From JASFJH01 sp050117725 (GTDB taxonomy: Bacteria > Pseudomonadota > Gammaproteobacteria > AKS1): a DNA stretch of 10,995 bases. Positions 7,445 to 10,995 of the stretch are shown here, in pieces. The notes beneath the pieces are model-generated. The model ran no database searches, was not told the DNA's origin, and worked only from the letters and a program-made list of their open reading frames with translations. The stretch lies in contig JASFME010000057.1 in NCBI GenBank assembly GCA_050117725.1, forward strand, positions 1 through 10,995. The letters run 5' to 3'. A program made the position numbers and the translations under genes. Every line of letters begins with the position of its first letter. The stretch's first letter is position 1.

Positions 7445-8746
7445 TCAGGAGGAAGGCCGTCTCGACGAAGATTTGCCTGTACCACGTCGACCTGAACCGC
7501 GATGCCCCCGTTGTGATTTGTCACCGCGGGCAGGACGGGGTATGCGCTCGACGCGTACCGGCGGCTGAATATCATCGAGCAGCATGCCCGGCTCGACCGT
7601 CCCGACCGGCAGTTTGTGTTCAATGAATTCCTCGATATCCATGAGATTGAAGGCGTAGGTCTCGCAGGCGAAACTGATCGCATCGCCGCTTTCACCGGCG
7701 CGCGCGGTACGCCCGATACGGTGCACGTAGTCCTCGGCATTGTCCGGCAGGTCAAAATTAAAGACATGACTGACACTGGGAATATGCAGGCCGCGGGCCG
7801 CCACATCGGTGGCTACCAGTACGGCCAGTTTGCCCTCGGTAAATTCGGCGAGCAGGCGCTGACGTTTTTTCTGCGGTACATCGCCGGACAACAGCGCGGC
7901 ATGAATACCGTTGCCTTCGAGGTAACCCCAGACCTTTTCCGCCGCGCGCTTCGTGTTCGTGAACACGATCGAACGGCTCGGGTCGCCGTGTTTCATCAGC
8001 CCCAGCAGCAGGGGGATCTTTTCCTCGTTGGCGGTGTGATACACGAGTTGCGTGACGCGGTCGGCCGTGACGGTTTCCGTCTCGATCACGATCTGCTCGG
8101 GGTTGTTCATGTGCTCGTAGGCCAGTTCCATGACCCGGTAGGACAGGGTCGCCGAGAACAACAGCCCCTGGCGTTCTTCCGGTTTCGGCGTGCGGCGCAG
8201 CAAGAATCTGATATCCTTGATAAAACCAAGGTCGAACATGCGATCGGCCTCGTCCAGCACGACCACTTCGATAGCGCGCAGGTCAAACACATGCTGTTTG
8301 AAAAAATCGATGATCCGGCCCGGCGTACCGATCAGGATGTCACAGCCCTGCGCCAGGCTATCGCGCTGCTTGTCGTAATCCGTGCCGCCGTAGATCAGCG
8401 CGCGCTTCAGGCCCGTGTGCTTGCCCAGCAATTCAGCATCCTTTTCGATCTGGATCGCCAGTTCGCGGGTCGGCGCGAGGATCAGGGCGCGCGGCTGGTT
8501 CGGCTTGCGCTTCGGATCCGGGCTTGAACGCAACAACCGCGTCATGGTCGCGAGCAGGAAAGCGGCCGTTTTACCCGTACCGGTCTGCGCCTGGCCGGCC
8601 ACGTCATGTCCGGCCAATGCCACGGGCAGGGTCCGGGCCTGGATCGGGGTACATTTCGAAAAACCAGCATCTTCAAGGCCTTGGAGCAGGGAAGCGGGCA
8701 AATCGAAGTCGGCGAAAGTCTTGTCTGTAAGGTGTTGTTCTGTCAT
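7445..8746 (-). CDS. rhlB: RhlB, DEAD-box ATP-dependent RNA helicase
   Basis: 433-residue DEAD-box helicase, in enterobacteria the RNA-unwinding subunit of the RNase E degradosome. All motifs are present: Q motif (about F11 to Q37), I AQTGTGKT (53-60), Ia PTRELA (92-97), Ib TPGR (141-144), II DEAD (165-168), III SAT (198-200), V ATDVAARGL (312-320) and VI HRIGRTAR (342-349). RhlB-specific spellings such as NQPRALI, DEADRMFDLGFIKDIR and LSYRVMELA, and the N-terminus MTEQHLTDKTFADF that aligns with E. coli RhlB from residue 1, separate it from RhlE, SrmB and DeaD. The last ~30 residues are a basic, Gly/Ser-rich disordered tail, also typical. It is divergent from trxA-rho, as in E. coli. No Shine-Dalgarno site precedes the ATG, so the start rests on homology. 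Downstream lies gspC on the same strand. Confidence 0.96.
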   Translation of the reverse strand: MTEQHLTDKTFADFDLPASLLQGLEDAGFSKCTPIQARTLPVALAGHDVAGQAQTGTGKTAAFLLATMTRLLRSSPDPKRKPNQPRALILAPTRELAIQIEKDAELLGKHTGLKRALIYGGTDYDKQRDSLAQGCDILIGTPGRIIDFFKQHVFDLRAIEVVVLDEADRMFDLGFIKDIRFLLRRTPKPEERQGLLFSATLSYRVMELAYEHMNNPEQIVIETETVTADRVTQLVYHTANEEKIPLLLGLMKHGDPSRSIVFTNTKRAAEKVWGYLEGNGIHAALLSGDVPQKKRQRLLAEFTEGKLAVLVATDVAARGLHIPSVSHVFNFDLPDNAEDYVHRIGRTARAGESGDAISFACETYAFNLMDIEEFIEHKLPVGTVEPGMLLDDIQPPVRVERIPRPARGDKSQRGHRGSGRRGTGKSSSRRPSS

Positions 8747-8755
8747 GAGAACGCA

Positions 8756-8761
8756 AGCATA
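8756..8761 (-). promoter_or_regulatory. possible rhlB -10 box close to the start codon
   Basis: On the minus strand TATGCT occupies 8756-8761 and resembles a -10 element. Its last base is only 10 nt from the A of the rhlB ATG, so transcription from it would begin 0 to about 4 nt before the start codon. No good -35 box is seen at 17 nt (GCTAAT). This is a weak call that matters because the gene also lacks a Shine-Dalgarno site. Confidence 0.25.
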
Positions 8762-8774
8762 ACACGCTTTGGGC

Positions 8775-8803
8775 TTGCATTAGCCCTGCGCTTGGGCTCA
8801 AAT
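8775..8803 (+). promoter_or_regulatory. candidate trxA promoter
   Basis: TTGCAT (8775-8780) and TCAAAT (8798-8803) are spaced exactly 17 nt and resemble -35 and -10 boxes, about 60 nt upstream of the trxA start. The segment also carries overlapping dyads: GGGCT (8771-8775), AGCCC (8782-8786) and GGGCT (8794-8798), in which the middle element can pair with either flank. It lies in the 117-nt divergent region shared with rhlB. Confidence 0.38.
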
Positions 8804-8851
8804 GGACAAATCGCGCCGCATCTGTCGCGGACTCGTTACATAAGAACATGG

Positions 8852-8857
8852 TGGAGG
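8852..8857 (+). promoter_or_regulatory. ribosome binding site deciding the trxA TTG start
   Basis: TGGAGG is a strong Shine-Dalgarno match placed 6 nt before the TTG at 8864. No in-frame ATG or GTG lies at a comparable distance. The TTG gives a protein whose second residue onward, SDKIVHVTDD, aligns with E. coli thioredoxin SDKIIHLTDD, so the site and the homology agree on the start. Confidence 0.85.
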
Positions 8858-8863
8858 CACGCT

Positions 8864-9190
8864 TTGAGCGACAAAATCGTTCACGTCACTGACGACACAT
8901 TCGAGGGTACTGTTATTTCGGCTGAAGGGCCGGTCCTCGTGGATTACTGGGCTGACTGGTGTGGTCCCTGCAAAATGATTGCACCTATCCTCGATGAGAT
9001 TGCCGAGGAATATGGCGAACGGATCATGATTGCCAAGCTGAATATCGATGAAAACCCGAATACCCCGCCGAAGTACGGCATTCGCGGTATCCCGACACTG
9101 ATGCTGTTCAAGGGCGGTAATGTCGAAGCAACCAAGGTTGGCGCTGTTTCCAAATCACAGCTCACCGCCTTTATCGATAGCAACCTGTAA
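8864..9190 (+). CDS. trxA: Thioredoxin 1
   Basis: 108-residue thioredoxin, the cytoplasmic disulfide reductase recycled by thioredoxin reductase that supplies electrons to ribonucleotide reductase and other enzymes. The active site is WCGPCK (32-37, Cys33 and Cys36). The buried Asp27, GIPT with cis-Pro77, and the C-terminal GAVSKSQL are all present. The length is one residue shorter than E. coli TrxA. Translation starts at TTG, supported by the GGAGG 6 nt upstream and by alignment from residue 2. An open frame extends in-frame upstream to 8606, but that part runs opposite rhlB and has no thioredoxin character. Position between rhlB and rho is the conserved gammaproteobacterial arrangement. 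A probable terminator follows at 9216-9252. Confidence 0.97.
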   Translation: MSDKIVHVTDDTFEGTVISAEGPVLVDYWADWCGPCKMIAPILDEIAEEYGERIMIAKLNIDENPNTPPKYGIRGIPTLMLFKGGNVEATKVGAVSKSQLTAFIDSNL

Positions 9191-9491
9191 GCGGGCAATA
9201 CAACATATAACCGGCGCGGCGGTGTTCAAGGTTCTGGACGCCGCCTGCTTTTGGTGCTAACTTTAGCCTCCGTCGGAATAGTGGGGTTATAACAATAGTT
9301 ACTCCTTCCTTGAGGATGGTCCGGTAAAAACCCGGATTCGCCACTACCCCGGCCAATCATATTTGTTAATACCAACCCGTTACCCGAAACATATTCCAAA
9401 GGATTATTACGTACAGATTCGCTCCAGCGACTGACGTTTATACAAACCCTCCAACGTTTTACCCGGTTTCAATCACACCCGTGAGACAACT
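9191..9491 (+). other. trxA-rho intergenic region and rho leader
   Basis: A 301-nt stretch without a supportable gene. It begins with a probable trxA terminator (9216-9252). From about 9371 to 9480 the plus strand is rich in C and poor in G (36 C to 14 G by hand count, and 16 C to 3 G in 9441-9480), with little evident pairing. This is the composition of a Rho-utilisation (rut) site. In E. coli, rho has a long leader with a leader peptide and autogenous Rho-dependent attenuation. Here no leader peptide with a credible ribosome binding site was found, and no convincing promoter for rho. A small hairpin TCCGG/CCGGA with a 7-nt loop lies near 9320-9336. Confidence 0.6.
9216..9252 (+). terminator. 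probable intrinsic terminator after trxA
   Basis: GGCGGTGTTC (9218-9227) can pair with GGACGCCGCC (9236-9245) over 10 bp, including two G-U pairs, around an 8-nt loop. A short TTTT follows at 9249-9252. The T-run is brief and separated from the stem by three bases, so termination may be partial and some transcripts may continue into rho. Confidence 0.5.
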
Positions 9492-10748
9492 ATGAACCTT
9501 ACCGAACTCAAACAAAAACCCGCATCAGAACTCATTGAAATCGCCACCTCCATGGGCATTGAAGGCATGGCGCGATCACGTAAACAGGACATCATCTTCG
9601 CTATCCTGAAGGCACACGCGAAAAGCGGTGAAAACATTTACGGTGATGGTGTACTGGAAATCCTGCAGGACGGCTTCGGCTTCCTGCGCTCTGCGGAAGG
9701 TTCCTACCTGGCCGGGCCGGACGACATTTATGTCTCGCCAAGCCAGATTCGACGCTTTAACCTGCGTACCGGGGATACTGTTTCCGGCAAGATTCGTCCG
9801 CCGAAAGACAGCGAACGTTACTTTGCCCTGCTCAAGGTCAGCGAGATCAATTTCGAGGCCCCGGACAAGGCCAAAAACAAGGTGCTGTTTGAAAACCTGA
9901 CCCCCCTGCATGCCAACGAACGCCTCGTCCTGGAAATCGGTAACGGCAGCAGTGAAGACATCACGGCACGTATCATCGACCTGTGTTCGCCTATCGGCAA
10001 GGGTCAGCGCGGCCTGATCGTCTCGCCGCCAAAGGCCGGCAAAACCATGATGCTCATGAACATCGCGCAATCTATCACGGCAAAGTGTCCGGACTGCCAC
10101 CTGATCGTCCTGCTCATCGACGAACGCCCGGAAGAAGTCACGGAAATGTCACGCTCGGTACGCGGCGAAGTCGTGTCTTCAACCTTCGACGAACCGGCCA
10201 GCCGCCACGTACAGGTTGCCGAGATGGTGATCGAAAAGGCCAAGCGACTCGTTGAACACAAAAAAGACGTCGTCATCCTGCTCGACTCGATTACCCGTCT
10301 GGCGCGTGCCTACAATACCGTCGTGCCGTCATCCGGCAAGGTCCTGACAGGTGGTGTCGATGCCAACGCCCTGCAACGACCGAAGCGCTTCTTCGGTGCG
10401 GCGCGTAATATCGAAGAGGGTGGTTCCCTGACTATCCTCGCCACTGCGCTCGTCGATACCGGCTCACGCATGGACGATGTGATCTACGAAGAATTCAAGG
10501 GCACCGGCAACATGGAACTGCACCTGGATCGCAATATTGCCGAAAAACGTGTTTACCCGGCGATCAATATCAACCGCTCCGGCACGCGCCGTGAAGAGCT
10601 GCTGACCAAACCCGATGAACTGCAGAAAATGTGGATCCTGCGCAAACTGCTGCACCCGATGGACGAACTCACAGCCATGGAATTCCTGCTCGACAAGCTG
10701 AAGGCCACCAAGACCAACGCCGAGTTCTTTGACTCGATGAAGCGCTAG
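9492..10748 (+). CDS. rho: Transcription termination factor Rho
   Basis: 418-residue hexameric RNA-dependent ATPase and helicase that ends transcription of untranslated RNA. In order: N-terminal helical domain (MNLTELKQKP, then RKQDIIFAILK); the OB-fold primary RNA-binding site with GDGVLEILQDGFGFLRS (51-67) and DDIYVSPSQIRRFNLRTGD; Walker A SPPKAGKTM (178-186); LLIDERPEEVTEM; Walker B VILLDSI (261-267, Asp265). Next come the Q-loop KVLTGGVDANAL (283-294), the R-loop FKGTGNMEL (335-343) and the arginine finger Arg366 in NRSGTR. There is no insertion in the N-terminal domain, unlike actinobacterial Rho. Length is one residue below E. coli Rho. Cys199 and Cys202 form a CPDC. The Shine-Dalgarno site is weak (GTGAG, 6 nt before ATG). 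It ends before a strong bidirectional terminator. Confidence 0.99.
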   Translation: MNLTELKQKPASELIEIATSMGIEGMARSRKQDIIFAILKAHAKSGENIYGDGVLEILQDGFGFLRSAEGSYLAGPDDIYVSPSQIRRFNLRTGDTVSGKIRPPKDSERYFALLKVSEINFEAPDKAKNKVLFENLTPLHANERLVLEIGNGSSEDITARIIDLCSPIGKGQRGLIVSPPKAGKTMMLMNIAQSITAKCPDCHLIVLLIDERPEEVTEMSRSVRGEVVSSTFDEPASRHVQVAEMVIEKAKRLVEHKKDVVILLDSITRLARAYNTVVPSSGKVLTGGVDANALQRPKRFFGAARNIEEGGSLTILATALVDTGSRMDDVIYEEFKGTGNMELHLDRNIAEKRVYPAININRSGTRREELLTKPDELQKMWILRKLLHPMDELTAMEFLLDKLKATKTNAEFFDSMKR

Positions 10749-10751
10749 ACT

Positions 10752-10782
10752 TAAAAAAGCCGGGCTCAGCCCGGCTTTTTTA
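10752..10782. terminator. bidirectional intrinsic terminator between rho and glgP
   Basis: A perfect inverted repeat: AAAAAAGCCGGGC (10753-10765), loop TCA, GCCCGGCTTTTTT (10769-10781), extended by a T-A pair at 10752/10782. The GC-rich stem is bounded by A6 on one side and T6 on the other, so it ends transcription in both directions. It starts 4 nt after the rho stop and serves rho on the plus strand and glgP on the minus strand. Confidence 0.95.
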
Positions 10783-10785
10783 TAT

Positions 10786-10834
10786 TGCAGATTGATGATT
10801 GAGGAGTGATGAATTCATCAATCATCGTTCTGCA
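10786..10834. repeat. AT-rich inverted repeat downstream of glgP
   Basis: Arms 10786-10802 (TGCAGATTGATGATTGA) and 10818-10834 (TCAATCATCGTTCTGCA) are complementary at 15 of 17 positions around a 15-nt spacer. The spacer contains most of a second perfect 14-bp palindrome, TGATGAATTCATCA (10807-10820), which overlaps the right arm. ATTCAT/ATGAAT words recur up to the glgP stop. It is not a terminator by itself, having no GC stem or T-run. It resembles a dispersed intergenic repeat, but only one copy is in the window. Confidence 0.65.
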
Positions 10835-10838
10835 TTCA

Positions 10839-10995
10839 TTATTCATGAAGCACCGGCACCGCCCCCCAGATCTTCTCCGCGTACTCACGAATACTGCGGT
10901 CACTGGAAAACTGTCCCATGTTCGCGATGTTGACAATCGCCGCGCGCGTCCAGGCATCCGGCTCGGCATACAGCTCATCAATACGCTGTTGGCAG
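10839..10995 (-). CDS. glgP: Glycogen phosphorylase, C-terminal fragment
   Basis: The last 51 codons and the stop of a gene that continues past the right edge. The translated end reads CQQRIDELYAEPDAWTRAA, then IVNIANMGQFSSDRSIREYA and EKIWGAVPVLHE. The NIANMG-FSSDR-I-EYA-IW pattern matches the C-terminus of E. coli glycogen phosphorylase closely. The enzyme releases glucose-1-phosphate from alpha-1,4-glucans using pyridoxal phosphate, but the catalytic and cofactor residues lie outside the window. Maltodextrin phosphorylase (MalP) shares this end in broad terms, and the wording fits GlgP better. It is convergent with rho, sharing the bidirectional terminator; the neighbours give no hint of a glycogen operon because those genes would lie to the right. 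Confidence 0.9.
   Translation of the reverse strand, partial: CQQRIDELYAEPDAWTRAAIVNIANMGQFSSDRSIREYAEKIWGAVPVLHE

Noticed and set aside
7616..8527. A 303-codon plus-strand open frame opposite rhlB.
   Set aside because: It mirrors the helicase codons, has Arg/Gln/His-rich composition and no recognisable domain or ribosome binding site.
8606..8863. Upstream extension of trxA to an ATG at 8606 (194 residues).
   Set aside because: The extra 86 residues overlap the rhlB gene on the other strand and lack thioredoxin homology; TTG at 8864 has the Shine-Dalgarno site and alignment.
8848..8892. A 14-codon ATG open frame overlapping the trxA ribosome binding site and start.
   Set aside because: Its own ribosome binding site is poor and the frame ends well inside trxA; it is most likely incidental.
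9254..9327. Possible rho leader peptides (a 12-codon GTG frame from 9254; a 3-codon ATG frame at 9316).
   Set aside because: Neither has a credible ribosome binding site or resemblance to the E. coli rho leader peptide, and both are too short to support.
1..10995. Search for CRISPR arrays, insertion sequences, tRNA or rRNA genes, integrase sites or phage genes.
   Set aside because: Nothing of these kinds was seen; coding density is high, and the only sizable repeat is the single inverted repeat next to glgP.

Overview
The window looks like core chromosome of a moderately GC-rich gammaproteobacterium. The main reasons are the rhlB / trxA / rho cluster (rhlB divergent from trxA-rho, as in Escherichia coli), very close matches of Rho, TrxA and RhlB to their enterobacterial counterparts, and a canonical proteobacterial type II secretion (T2SS) operon. 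I cannot name the genus; the protein spellings do not match an enterobacterium closely enough to call it one.

Layout. Positions 1-7335, minus strand: a T2SS operon read right to left as gspC, gspD, gspE, gspF, gspG, gspH, gspI, gspJ and the first 30 codons of gspK, which runs off the left edge. From gspD to gspK the genes are almost gapless (4-nt ATGA overlaps at H/I, I/J and J/K; gaps of 0 to 9 nt at D/E, E/F, F/G and G/H), so one transcript with translational coupling is likely. Positions 7336-7444: a short AT-rich spacer that probably carries the gspC promoter. Positions 7445-8746, minus strand: rhlB. Positions 8747-8863: a divergent promoter region. Positions 8864-9190, plus strand: trxA, starting at a TTG codon. 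Positions 9191-9491: an intergenic stretch with a probable trxA terminator and a long C-rich, G-poor rho leader. Positions 9492-10748, plus strand: rho, closed by a near-perfect bidirectional terminator. Positions 10839-10995, minus strand: the last 51 codons of a glycogen phosphorylase (glgP), convergent with rho.

How the parts work together. GspD is the outer-membrane secretin and GspC the inner-membrane link to it. GspE is the cytoplasmic ATPase and GspF the polytopic platform protein. GspG is the major pseudopilin, and GspH, I, J and K are minor pseudopilins that prime and tip the pseudopilus. GspL, GspM and the prepilin peptidase GspO are not in the window; L and M are expected to the left of gspK. 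RhlB is the RNA-degradosome DEAD-box helicase, TrxA the general disulfide reductase, and Rho the transcription termination helicase.

I found no mobile element, CRISPR array, tRNA, rRNA or evident novel system. The points most worth a second look are local: a short GspC with no PDZ or coiled-coil C-terminus, a rut-like rho leader, a probably leaderless or Shine-Dalgarno-free rhlB start, a TTG start on trxA, and an AT-rich inverted repeat between rho and glgP.
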